Below are positions 41,180 through 49,483 of a stretch of 64,000 nt of DNA, piece by piece. The stretch is from NCBI RefSeq assembly GCF_030817055.1, contig NZ_JAUSYV010000001.1, positions 3,992,001 through 4,056,000 of the forward strand, read 5' to 3'. Under the pieces are notes generated by a model. The model was given only the letters and a program-made list of their open reading frames with translations. It ran no database searches and had not been told where the DNA came from. Positions within the stretch are counted from its first letter, which is position 1. Each line of letters begins with the position of its first letter. The stretch is from Bacillus sp. V2I10. Lineage in GTDB: Bacteria; Bacillota; Bacilli; Bacillales; Bacillaceae. The translations under genes and the position numbers were made by a program.

Positions 41180-41737
41180 TTAATCTTCATCTTCCCATTC
41201 TGTTTTCAGAACGTTCCCGGTTTCTGCTGAAATTTCAACTTCTGCTTCTTTGCCGTTTTCACCCTTTATTTCAAAGCTGTAAACAGCCTCTCCGTCTTCA
41301 TCCTCAAGCTCAGCTTCTTCAACCGTTCCTTTTGCCTCATTTAAAGCGATTTTCGTAGCTTCTTCCAAACTGATTTTCACCTGTTTTGAATCAACGTTTG
41401 AATCATCCATGTCGTCATCCTGCCGGGCATCGTCCTGTTTCTTTTTCGTGATTTCTCCTGAGTCTGCATTTACGCGATAATCATAGTCTTTACCGCCCGA
41501 CTTCACTTCGATGTCATATACCCAGACACCTAATTCACGCTCAAGCTCCATTTCTGAAATGCTGCCTTTTTGTTCTTTCAGGACGATTTCTTTTGCCTGA
41601 TCATAGCTGACTTTCAGATTTTGCTCTTCTGCCTTTTTTTCTGCCTGGGCACGGTCATTCGGTCCGATAAACTGTGATCCTGCGCCAATTCCTCCAATGA
41701 CAAGTGCACCTGTTAATAATGCTGTTGTTAATTTCAT
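41180..41737 (-). CDS. Secreted protein with two PepSY domains
   Basis: 185 residues. Signal-like N-terminus (MKLTTALLTGALVIGGIGAG), then two PepSY repeats, about 40-100 (SYDQAKEIVLKEQKGSISEM, VNADSGEITKKKQ) and 120-185 (SLEEATKIALNEAKGTVEEA, ISAETGNVLKTEW), with an Asp-rich linker. PepSY units are thought to inhibit or bind proteases or cell-surface targets. It follows the ykoGH-type two-component genes and another PepSY protein, like ykoI and ykoJ in B. subtilis. Confidence 0.85.
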   Translation of the reverse strand: MKLTTALLTGALVIGGIGAGSQFIGPNDRAQAEKKAEEQNLKVSYDQAKEIVLKEQKGSISEMELERELGVWVYDIEVKSGGKDYDYRVNADSGEITKKKQDDARQDDDMDDSNVDSKQVKISLEEATKIALNEAKGTVEEAELEDEDGEAVYSFEIKGENGKEAEVEISAETGNVLKTEWEDED

Positions 41738-41878
41738 GTTTTATTCCTCCTTGTTTTTCTCTACATCCTTATCTTAGACTTCTAAAATGATAAAAAAGAG
41801 ATAGAAACATTAGAAAACGATGAGAAAATCATGAAAAACTTATCATTTAGCCCTGTCTCAGGACCTGTCTGATCAAAT

Positions 41879-41912
41879 AAAAAACACCTTCTGAGATAAT
41901 CAAAAGGTGTGT
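41879..41912 (-). terminator. Terminator of the triple-PepSY gene
   Basis: AACACCTT with AAGGTG(T)GTT, leftward T run. It partly separates the last PepSY gene from the two-component operon. Confidence 0.65.
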
Positions 41913-42614
41913 TCAGTCTTCTTCATTTTCAATCGCTACAGACAGAACCTTACCTGTAAACGCGTCAATTTGAATGGTAGCTTCCTGCTGTCCCGATTCT
42001 ATTTCTACTTCATAGAAAACACTGTCATCCTCTTCTTCAAGGTCAATATCTTCTATTTTTCCGTTCACTTCAGCTAATGCGATTTTTTTCGCCTGCTCTT
42101 CTGTCAGTTTTACATGCTGTGTGTTTTTCTCAATGCTGCTTTTGTCCTCTGAAGTTATTTTACCGGTGTCAGCATTCATTTCAAGTTTAATTTGTTCTGT
42201 TTTTGTCAGCACTGTGATGCTGTAAATCTTTCTTTGCAATGTAAGCGCCTGAACGTTCCCGCGGTAAATTTCTTCTGCAATCTTTTTCGCTTCCGCTTCC
42301 GAAATGGCAGGATTTTCTTCCTTTTCAGAGTCTGTTTTCTTCTCCTGCTGCAGATTTTGAATATTCCCTGTCTCTGCATCAACTTCGAGAGAATATAGCC
42401 CCGTCTTTTCTTCTAATTGCACGTGATAGACGTCTTTGCCATCTGACCTCAATAAAGTCATTTCGATAATTGTTCCCGTATAATGAGCTTCAACAAGATT
42501 CCGGGCCTCTGCCTCCGTTACTTTCACGTCACCCTTCATGACAGATGCAATTCCGATGATTCCAATAACACCTATAATCACAAGCACGGTGATGATGATC
42601 CATTTTCTGTTCAT
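41913..42614 (-). CDS. Membrane-anchored protein with three PepSY domains
   Basis: 233 residues. An N-terminal membrane helix (about 4-25), then three PepSY repeats of about 60 residues (starting VTEAEARNLVEAHYTG, ISEAEAKKIAEEIYRG and LTEEQAKKIALAEVNG), each ending in the DAETG/NADTG/DAFTG turn. It starts 33 bp behind the sensor kinase gene. YkoI-like proteins encoded beside YkoGH may sense or inhibit an extracellular protease; that role is inferred. Confidence 0.85.
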   Translation of the reverse strand: MNRKWIIITVLVIIGVIGIIGIASVMKGDVKVTEAEARNLVEAHYTGTIIEMTLLRSDGKDVYHVQLEEKTGLYSLEVDAETGNIQNLQQEKKTDSEKEENPAISEAEAKKIAEEIYRGNVQALTLQRKIYSITVLTKTEQIKLEMNADTGKITSEDKSSIEKNTQHVKLTEEQAKKIALAEVNGKIEDIDLEEEDDSVFYEVEIESGQQEATIQIDAFTGKVLSVAIENEED

Positions 42615-42647
42615 GATTTCCTCCTATTTCGTATCCATGAAATCATC

Positions 42648-44030
42648 TTAGCCTTTCAAGATTAAAACTTCATGAGAAGGATTGGCTATTAAAAAAAGAT
42701 GAACAATTGTCCCTTCACCCTCTGTGCTTTCAATTGAAATCTCGCCCCCATGAGCCAGAACAATTTTTTTCGCGATGGAAAGACCAAGTCCTGTCCCTCC
42801 TGTTTCTCTGTTCCGTGCTTTATCCACTCTAAAGAAACGGTCAAAAACATGCTCTAAATCCTCTTCCGGAATTCCAATGCCCCGGTCTTTAATTGAGAGG
42901 TGCACTTTCTCCTTCTCTTTTTTAGCCGTACATATGATGCTCTTCGAACTGTACTTCATCGCATTATCAAACAAAATGAACAGAAGCTGCTTCATTTTAA
43001 GCTCGTCTGCAAAGATAAACAGCTCTTTTTGATCAAAATAAAAGTCAATATGCCGTTTGTAAACCTGTTCAATGGTCTGTCCTGACTGCTTACAAAGAGA
43101 TACAAGATCCATCTTTTCCACGTTCAGCTGCAAACGGGAATCATTTTCCGCAAGCTGAAGAAGCTGCGCCGTCATTTCTTTCATCCTCACTGCTTCAGAG
43201 TAAATGGCTTCAATTGATTCTTCCATGACTTCAGGTTTTGTTGTGCCCCAGCGTTTCAGCAATTTTGCATAGCTTTCAATGACGGTCAATGGGGTTTTAA
43301 GTTCATGCGAAGCATCTGAAATGAACTGCTGCTGCTTTTCAAAATTTGTCTGAAGAAGGTCAATCATCTTATTGAACGTATTTGTCATTTGATGCAGTTC
43401 ATCCTTAGATTTTCCGCTAACCTCAAGTTTCTTAAAGGTTTCCTTTTTCTCAATTTCCTCCATCGTGCCAATCAAAGAGTTAATCGGCTTTAAGATCATT
43501 TTGCTCAGCATTCTGCCTGCAAAAAAGGACGGCAGCAGAACCAGGAGCGATGCTATGGACAGAACGATTTTCAAGACATCCATATTTTCATTCACATTCT
43601 CAAGGTTTTCGGTTACTTCAAGCTGAACCACTCTTCCATCACTCCAAATAACGGGGACAGCTGCCTTTGCAAAAGAAAGTCCTTCCGCATTTACGACTTC
43701 ACTGCTTTCGGATGAACGAAATTCCGGAGAAAGGATGTTTCGATAATCTGCGTTTTTTGAAACAGCTAAAATCTCTTTTGATTGATCATTAATAATCCGG
43801 ATCATGCCATCAGCAGGCAAATAAGCTCTTAAGAGGTCTGATGAGTTCACCGGCTGCTTTTCATCCTGTCTGATGGCTCCTGCGATCGCTTCCGCCTGAA
43901 GCTTTAAACGGTCAAGCTCGCTGTTTTGGGCAATCGTTAAAAACAGAAAATAGATGGCAGCATTGATTGCAAGAACGATGATCAGCATCCAGACAGTTGA
44001 AAACAGCTGAATTTTATGGTTGATTTTCAT
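42648..44030 (-). CDS. ykoH: Sensor histidine kinase, YkoH-like
   Basis: 460 residues. Two membrane helices (about 10-32 and 155-178) frame an extracellular sensor of about 120 residues, followed by HAMP, the HisKA box with the phospho-acceptor His in SDASHELKTPLTVIESYAK, and the ATPase boxes (FDNAMKYSS, DRGIGIPEEDLEHVF, GTGLGLSIAKKI). The start overlaps the response regulator stop by 4 bp. With the PepSY genes downstream this matches ykoGHI in gene order. Confidence 0.9.
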   Translation of the reverse strand: MKINHKIQLFSTVWMLIIVLAINAAIYFLFLTIAQNSELDRLKLQAEAIAGAIRQDEKQPVNSSDLLRAYLPADGMIRIINDQSKEILAVSKNADYRNILSPEFRSSESSEVVNAEGLSFAKAAVPVIWSDGRVVQLEVTENLENVNENMDVLKIVLSIASLLVLLPSFFAGRMLSKMILKPINSLIGTMEEIEKKETFKKLEVSGKSKDELHQMTNTFNKMIDLLQTNFEKQQQFISDASHELKTPLTVIESYAKLLKRWGTTKPEVMEESIEAIYSEAVRMKEMTAQLLQLAENDSRLQLNVEKMDLVSLCKQSGQTIEQVYKRHIDFYFDQKELFIFADELKMKQLLFILFDNAMKYSSKSIICTAKKEKEKVHLSIKDRGIGIPEEDLEHVFDRFFRVDKARNRETGGTGLGLSIAKKIVLAHGGEISIESTEGEGTIVHLFLIANPSHEVLILKG

Positions 44031-44725
44031 GAAGAAGGCTCCTTGAGCGAATATCCAACACCTCTGACTGTGTGGATAAGCGCAAAATCAAACTCGCTGT
44101 CTATTTTTTTCCGTAAATAACGGATATACACATCAACCACATTTGTATCGCCATAGTAGTCGAATCCCCACACTCCGTTTAGGATCTGCTCCCGGTTCAG
44201 TACCTGATTTTTATGGCCTAGTAAATAAACAAGCAAATCAAATTCCCGCGGCGTTAATTCGATTTCTGCTTCCCCGCGCCTTACGTCTCTTGTTTTTTCA
44301 TTCACAGTAAGATCGGCAGCCTTCAATATGCCTTCTTCAGCTGCTAAACGCATTGGTTTGCTCGTCCGCAGGCAAACCCTGATTCTTGCAAGCAGTTCTT
44401 CTATTTGAAAAGGTTTTGTTATGTAATCATTTGCTCCCTGATCAAGGCCGCTTACTTTATCAGGAATCGAATCGCGGGCTGTCAAAAGAATGACAGGCGT
44501 TTCCTGATCATTAGCACGAAGCCTCCTTAGCACCTCTATGCCTGTCAGACCAGGGAGCATTACATCTAGGAGGATTAAATTCCAGGAAGAGGAACGAATT
44601 TGTTCAAGCGCACCCAGACCATCATGGACGGTATGGACCGAATACCCTTCAAATTCCAGTTCAAGCTTCAGTACTCTGGCAATTTTCACTTCATCTTCTA
44701 CAATCAGAATTTTTTCTTTCTCCAT
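44027..44725 (-). CDS. ykoG: OmpR-type response regulator, YkoG-like
   Basis: 232 residues starting at ATG 44723-44725 (MEKEKILIVEDE) after GGGAGG; an upstream extension has no site. Receiver domain with phospho-acceptor Asp in LILLDVMLPGL and the conserved Lys in YITKPF, then a winged helix with LTPREFDLLVYLLGHKNQ and the VDVYIRYLRKKID recognition region. It should control the kinase operon and the PepSY genes. Confidence 0.9.
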   Translation of the reverse strand: MEKEKILIVEDEVKIARVLKLELEFEGYSVHTVHDGLGALEQIRSSSWNLILLDVMLPGLTGIEVLRRLRANDQETPVILLTARDSIPDKVSGLDQGANDYITKPFQIEELLARIRVCLRTSKPMRLAAEEGILKAADLTVNEKTRDVRRGEAEIELTPREFDLLVYLLGHKNQVLNREQILNGVWGFDYYGDTNVVDVYIRYLRKKIDSEFDFALIHTVRGVGYSLKEPSS

Positions 44726-44851
44726 AACTGCCTCCCTGACACCGTTTTTACTGAAGTATATCACAGAATAAGTATGATTCTATCTTCCTGTTGGCAATGA
44801 TTCAAAAACTGGGGTACTATGAAAAGACAAGCTGACCGGGGGTGTATATCT

Positions 44852-45673
44852 ATGGAAACCATCATCATTGTCATCGTTCTTTGTTTATTGATAGCTGTTT
44901 ATATAATTAGAAGAGCAGCCCCTCAAAAAGGAGCAGCACGCTCTATGCTGACTGTTGCTCATAGAGGGGCATCAGGGTATGCACCGGAAAATACAATTGC
45001 GTCATTCGATAAAGCGATCGAGATGAAAGCTGATTTTATAGAAATTGACCTGCAAATGAGTAAAGATGGCCGTTTGATGGTCATCCACGATGACTCAGTT
45101 GAAAGAACTACAAATGGGAAGGGAAACGTGCGGGATCTTACGTATCAACAACTCCGGAATCTTGATGCCGGAAGCTGGTTCCACGATTCGTTTACTGGAC
45201 AAAAAATTCCAGCCTTTGAAGAGGTCCTCGACCACTATATTGATAAATGCGGGCTGCTAATTGAGCTGAAAAGTCCGGCAAGGTATCCCGGGATTGAACA
45301 GAAAGTATACGATGCATTATCAAGCAGAGGACTTATCGAAAACCGGGCGAAAATCATTGTCCAATCATTTGATACCAATTCGATGAAACATTTTCATGAA
45401 ATCGCTCCAGCCATTCCGATTGGTGTTCTCGTAAAATTCACGCCAAAAGGAATATCAAACGCACAGCTCGATGAATACAAAACCTATGCAAACTATGTAA
45501 ATCCAAACAAAAGGCTGGTCTCAAAAAAACTAATAGCGCGTATTCATGAGCACGATATGAAAATCATTCCCTACACCATTCGCGACCGCAAAACAGCAAA
45601 AGCCTTTCTGCAGCTTGATTTAGACGGGATTACAACGGATTTTCCGGATTATATTAAAGCTAAAAAAGCATGA
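44852..45673 (+). CDS. Membrane-anchored glycerophosphodiester phosphodiesterase
   Basis: 273 residues from ATG 44852, which follows GGGGGTG. An N-terminal helix (about 2-19) anchors or exports the enzyme, then the GDPD TIM barrel: AHRGASGYAPENT with catalytic Arg and His, EIDLQMSKDGRLMVIHDD, LIELKSP, and DGITTDFPDY at the end. It splits glycerophosphodiesters to glycerol-3-phosphate and alcohol, possibly outside the cell. Single gene with terminator. Confidence 0.92.
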   Translation: METIIIVIVLCLLIAVYIIRRAAPQKGAARSMLTVAHRGASGYAPENTIASFDKAIEMKADFIEIDLQMSKDGRLMVIHDDSVERTTNGKGNVRDLTYQQLRNLDAGSWFHDSFTGQKIPAFEEVLDHYIDKCGLLIELKSPARYPGIEQKVYDALSSRGLIENRAKIIVQSFDTNSMKHFHEIAPAIPIGVLVKFTPKGISNAQLDEYKTYANYVNPNKRLVSKKLIARIHEHDMKIIPYTIRDRKTAKAFLQLDLDGITTDFPDYIKAKKA

Positions 45674-45695
45674 AGTGAACCTTCATGCTTTTTCT
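45662..45695. terminator. Hairpin after the GDPD gene
   Basis: AAAAGCATGAA with TTCATGCTTTT, T-rich end rightward; overlaps the last codons of the gene. Confidence 0.8.
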
Positions 45696-45709
45696 TTTTA
45701 TTATGAAGT

Positions 45710-46576
45710 TCATGATCCATTCCGGTTCAGTGTAAAACCTATGCGGTGCAGGATTTCCTCCAGATTCCCGCCAATCATCACATTCGACAGATTTAAATTA
45801 AGCTGCACAGCTTTCATCGCCAGGTCCGGCCGTATACCTGTCAGAGCAGGAGTTACACCTATAAGCTTCAGCATCTGGACAAGGTTTAACAAATGGAAAC
45901 TAACGTCGTCGTTCATTTGGAGAATACCAGATAAATCAATAATTAAGTATTGCAGAGATAATTCCGTGCTTGCGGAAAGTGCAGTATGAATGATTTTTTC
46001 AGCACGGTATTCGCTGATATCGCCAATGATCGGCAGAATTGCCACACCCTGCGTAATCGGAACAATTGGGGCTGACAGATGAATAATTTCTTTGTTGGCA
46101 TTATCAAGCTCAAGGACGTACGACAGCAATGATGCCATCGTTTCGAACAGCTCAACATGCTTGTCTGTAAATGCAAAAGGCTTCGTATCAAGACCGCAAA
46201 TCGTTCCGTAGTTTTCACCATTTTCATAGAAAATCGGAATTCCGATGAAACAGCCCCCGCCCAGTTTCTTTGTTACATCCAGATCTTTTGCCAAATCATT
46301 GACGGTTAAATCAGAAATGATCAGTGCCTCTCTTCCCTTCTCCACACTCAATTTACAGAACGTTTCTTTAAAAGGAAGTTCGGAGCCTTCTTCCAAAAGA
46401 GTCAATTCCTGATTCAAAACCTTTACAATCTCATTTTTATGCTTATCATTTTTTGCAATAAACAATGTATTAATCTCAATAAACTGGCTCAGCATCTTTA
46501 AAATGCTTTCAGAAGCTTCATCAAAATTACGATACTTTTTAATCGGGGTACTCAAACCTAAAAGCATTTCTGTCAT
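45710..46576 (-). CDS. GAF-STAS protein, RsbR/stressosome-like
   Basis: 288 residues. N-terminal GAF domain (about 15-155; ESILKMLSQFIEINTLFIAK, IPIFYENGENYGTICGLDT) and C-terminal STAS domain (about 170-280; TQGVAILPIIGDISEYRAEK, YLIIDLSGILQMND, LTGIRPDLAMKAV). STAS proteins with a sensory N-terminus form or resemble stressosome sensors that act on SigB. The residue at the usual phospho-site is Ser in DLSG rather than Thr. Single gene with no partner kinase in the window. Confidence 0.85.
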   Translation of the reverse strand: MTEMLLGLSTPIKKYRNFDEASESILKMLSQFIEINTLFIAKNDKHKNEIVKVLNQELTLLEEGSELPFKETFCKLSVEKGREALIISDLTVNDLAKDLDVTKKLGGGCFIGIPIFYENGENYGTICGLDTKPFAFTDKHVELFETMASLLSYVLELDNANKEIIHLSAPIVPITQGVAILPIIGDISEYRAEKIIHTALSASTELSLQYLIIDLSGILQMNDDVSFHLLNLVQMLKLIGVTPALTGIRPDLAMKAVQLNLNLSNVMIGGNLEEILHRIGFTLNRNGS

Positions 46577-46667
46577 CTATCTCATCCAGCCTTTCTGATG
46601 AACTAAGATTGTCTTAACTTGTTCATTTAAACTTTACTCTATACCCAATCTGCCATAAAGATAAACT

Positions 46668-46697
46668 AAAAACCGTTTAAGATGAACGGTTTTTTTC
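46668..46697. terminator. Hairpin between the GAF-STAS gene and the small Cys gene
   Basis: AAACCGTT with AACGGTTT, seven-T run rightward and TTTTTAG leftward. It may end the leftward small gene at 46873-47007. Confidence 0.55.
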
Positions 46698-46872
46698 TCC
46701 ATTAAAGGACAATTGAAATTTGGTCATGATCCTGAAGCTTCGAACTCGGCTTGCAAAACTGTTATTTATCAAGATCAAACCATCCTTCACTCTTTTCACA
46801 TTACTTCTTCTGCTCACCCGTTGAGCCTCTCAGATAAAACTTTATCAAGACGGAGGAAGCCCGGAGAGCAAG

Positions 46873-47007
46873 CTATTCTCCATTCGCATTATGACGGCGC
46901 ACAAGAGTTTCTTTTAAAATCGAGCTTCTGCCGCACATTTTGCAGTTTTTCTTGAGCGTTGTATTCGTTTCTTCAGAATACAGATTCCACCTGATACATT
47001 TTTTCAT
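46873..47007 (-). CDS. Small cysteine-containing protein (44 aa)
   Basis: ATG 47005-47007 with GAGGTGAAGGAA upstream. The sequence starts MKKCIRWNLYSEETNTTLKK and has Cys4, then NCKMCG near residue 22, a possible half zinc finger, and a basic C-terminus (RRHNANGE). It has good translation signals and a hairpin downstream, so it is probably real. The family is not recognised. Confidence 0.5.
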   Translation of the reverse strand: MKKCIRWNLYSEETNTTLKKNCKMCGRSSILKETLVRRHNANGE

Positions 47008-47173
47008 TTCCTTCACCTCTTAGGGTGGATAAAGGAATGGAATGGTAGAATACCAAAAAATGAAAGGGTTTCCAACTAATTTTCATAACATTTCCATTTT
47101 TCAATAACAAAAGAATACCTAAATTCTTCATGTATACTGAGGATATCACCTACAAAAGGAGTCGTCCGGAAAC

Positions 47174-47803
47174 ATGCAAAACGTAATTCGTTGGGTCAGC
47201 ATCTTAATTGGCTGTTTTGCCGTGTCTCTCGGCGTTCACTTGCTATCATCCTCAGAATTGGTGATAGGCGGAACGGCCGGTCTTGGCATCGTAGCTCAGC
47301 ATCTGACAGCCTATTCATTTGGAACCCTGTTTTTTGTTATCAATCTGCCATTCTATGCTCTCGCTGTTACCCAGCTAGGCATCGCCTTTGCCCTTCGGAC
47401 GTTTATCAGCGTCAGCATCTTGTCCATCACCTCAGAATTTCTGCAGCAATCTTTCATTGTCCATTTTCCGCATCCGATCATCTCAGCCATCCTTGGAGGA
47501 ATCTCCATCGGCATTGGACTGATCTTCCTGTTCAGAAACGGATCATCCTTAGGCGGCATGAACATTCTCTGCATTTTCCTTGAGAAGAAATTCGGATATA
47601 ACCCTGGAAAAACCATGCTTATTACTGACTTAATGATTGTCGGTTCAGCACTGCTTGTCTTCGGACCGCTGCAAATTGTCTATTCCGCTGTTGCAATCTT
47701 TGTCATGACTGCTATCCTTGGCAGATATCATAAAAAATCTCCGCTTGAGCGGGAGAGTAAGGCATCAGATTCTGAAGAGGATCGGGTTTCTGCTACGGCT
47801 TAA
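47174..47803 (+). CDS. YitT-family membrane protein
   Basis: 209 residues, five or six membrane helices. It shows the DUF161 pattern with a first GGTAGLGIVAQHLT repeat and a second GSSLGGMNILCIFLEKKFG, which mark an internal duplication. It lacks the soluble DUF2179 tail common in B. subtilis YitT, ending instead in a charged segment. The function is unknown. AAAGGAG precedes ATG 47174. Terminator follows. Confidence 0.85.
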   Translation: MQNVIRWVSILIGCFAVSLGVHLLSSSELVIGGTAGLGIVAQHLTAYSFGTLFFVINLPFYALAVTQLGIAFALRTFISVSILSITSEFLQQSFIVHFPHPIISAILGGISIGIGLIFLFRNGSSLGGMNILCIFLEKKFGYNPGKTMLITDLMIVGSALLVFGPLQIVYSAVAIFVMTAILGRYHKKSPLERESKASDSEEDRVSATA

Positions 47804-47819
47804 AAATAAAACCAATAAG

Positions 47820-47855
47820 AAAGGAGCCATGGAATTTGATCCTGGCTCTTTTTTC
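47820..47855 (+). terminator. Terminator of the YitT-family gene
   Basis: GAGCCA (47824-47829) with TGGCTC (47843-47848), inner GGA/TCC pairing, then TTTTTT. Confidence 0.8.
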
Positions 47856-48173
47856 GTATATTCAGCTGAACAACCACTGATATATATAGAGAAACCTGAT
47901 GTACTGGACTAGTAACTGATTAAATATTACTTTTAAATATGGTATCTATTTAGCTGAAACAGATTATACGTTCAAATTCACAATTTTATCAGTCAATTTT
48001 TGAATATTTACGGTCGATTTTCAGGATTATACGGTCAAACTACATGTCGGATACAGCCAAAATAATCGTTATTCAGCCCTTTATACGTACAACCAGCCGG
48101 ATAGTTAGTTATAAGCTATAACACTTAAATAATTGCAGCTTTCATATAATCTTCCTTTTCTTATTACAAAATA
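47856..48173. other. Gap with repeated TTATACGGTCAA-like phrases
   Basis: No gene. TTATACGTTCAAAT (47964), TTTACGGTCGATTTT (48007), TTATACGGTCAAAC (48028) and TTATACGTACAACC (48082) form a loose repeat set. Confidence 0.5.
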
Positions 48174-48175
48174 AA

Positions 48176-48205
48176 AAAAGAATGAAATCACAATGATTTC
48201 ACCCT
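48176..48205 (-). terminator. Terminator of the MurNAc operon
   Basis: TGAAATCA (48183-48190) with TGATTTCA (48194-48201), three-base loop, TTTTTTT leftward. Confidence 0.8.
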
Positions 48206-48216
48206 TTTTACAAAAA

Positions 48217-49458
48217 TCACTTATAGATCAAATACTCTTCCCTAACCTCCTTAAAATCATCCTGTTCTTTCTGGTACTGATTCATGATGTCTGTAACAGT
48301 AGCTCCTTCAAGGATCATTGGTCTGACCCAGTCGTTTCCGATCAATTTATCGAAGAAGTTGTTTGATAGAAATTGGAAGTCATTTGGATACATGTCATGA
48401 ATCGTTTTGATGATGTGAAGACCTGTTGGAATTGCATCAAATTCTTCGCGGTCAGTTACATAAATCTCTACGCCATGACTAAGTTTCCCGGCATGTTTTG
48501 AGAATGTCGGTGTAAAGGATGCAGCTCTGAATTTCACGCCTGAAAGACTGAGGGAGTTCAGTTCTGCTGCAAGGTCTGTGCTGTTGATATATGGTGCTCC
48601 GATTAGATCAAACGGCTTGGTTGTTCCGCGTCCTTCCGACAGGTTTGTTCCTTCAATCAGACCAGTTGCCGGATAAACAAATGTTGTTGAAACAGTTGGC
48701 ATGTTAGGCGACGGCAGGACAAATGGGAGTCCTGTATCGTCGTAATTCATGGAACGCTTCCAGCCTTTCATTTTGACAACTGTCAGGTCTGCTCCAATTT
48801 CAAACTCTTCATTAAAGAAATTGGCAAGCTCCCCTATAGTCATTCCATGCTTTGTAGGAATTGGATATAGCCCGACAAACGATGCGACCTCAGGCTCAAG
48901 AACAGGTCCGTCCACTGAAAGTCCCCCTTGCGGATTCGGTCGGTCAAGTACGACGATCGGAATGTTATTCTCTTTTGCCGCTTCCATCGCATAGGCCATT
49001 GTGTAAATGTACGTATAGTACCGGGTGCCTACGTCCAGGATATCAAAAAGAAGTACTTCTACATTTTCAAGCATTTCAGGTGTTGGTTTTTTTGTCTGTC
49101 CATAAAGGCTGTAGACAGGCAAGCCAGTTTTTTCATCGATATAGAATTCAACATAAGATCCGGCTTGAGCATCCCCGCGCACCCCATGCTCCGGACCGAA
49201 TAAGGCTGTCAGTTCAATATCCGGATCATTGTGCAGCAAGTCCACAATGCTGTTCAGTTCTGAGTCAATGCCTGTCGGATTCGTAATTAAGCCCACTTTT
49301 TTGCCTTTCAAGAGCTCTTTTTGATCATCTAAAAGGACCTCAACGCCAGGAGTAACTTTATTCTTTTTCTTTTCCTTATGGGCAGCAACATCTTTTGCTG
49401 CAGGCAAAGCACTTAGCGCAAGCATCAGAATCGTTATCAGCACAAGAATTCGTTTCAA
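48217..49458 (-). CDS. namZ: Exo-beta-N-acetylmuramidase NamZ
   Basis: 413 residues including a signal peptide of about 26 (ending AKDVAAHKE). DUF1343 family (CAZy GH171), shown for B. subtilis NamZ (YbbC) to release MurNAc from the non-reducing end of wall fragments outside the cell. Conserved features seen are GLITNPTGID, LFGPEHGVRGDAQAG, FDILDVGTRYYTYIYT and VLDRPNPQGG. Last gene of the operon, 25 bp after nagZ, with a terminator behind it. Confidence 0.93.
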   Translation of the reverse strand: MKRILVLITILMLALSALPAAKDVAAHKEKKKNKVTPGVEVLLDDQKELLKGKKVGLITNPTGIDSELNSIVDLLHNDPDIELTALFGPEHGVRGDAQAGSYVEFYIDEKTGLPVYSLYGQTKKPTPEMLENVEVLLFDILDVGTRYYTYIYTMAYAMEAAKENNIPIVVLDRPNPQGGLSVDGPVLEPEVASFVGLYPIPTKHGMTIGELANFFNEEFEIGADLTVVKMKGWKRSMNYDDTGLPFVLPSPNMPTVSTTFVYPATGLIEGTNLSEGRGTTKPFDLIGAPYINSTDLAAELNSLSLSGVKFRAASFTPTFSKHAGKLSHGVEIYVTDREEFDAIPTGLHIIKTIHDMYPNDFQFLSNNFFDKLIGNDWVRPMILEGATVTDIMNQYQKEQDDFKEVREEYLIYK

Positions 49459-49483
49459 TGAAACCTCTCCCCTTCAAATCGGA

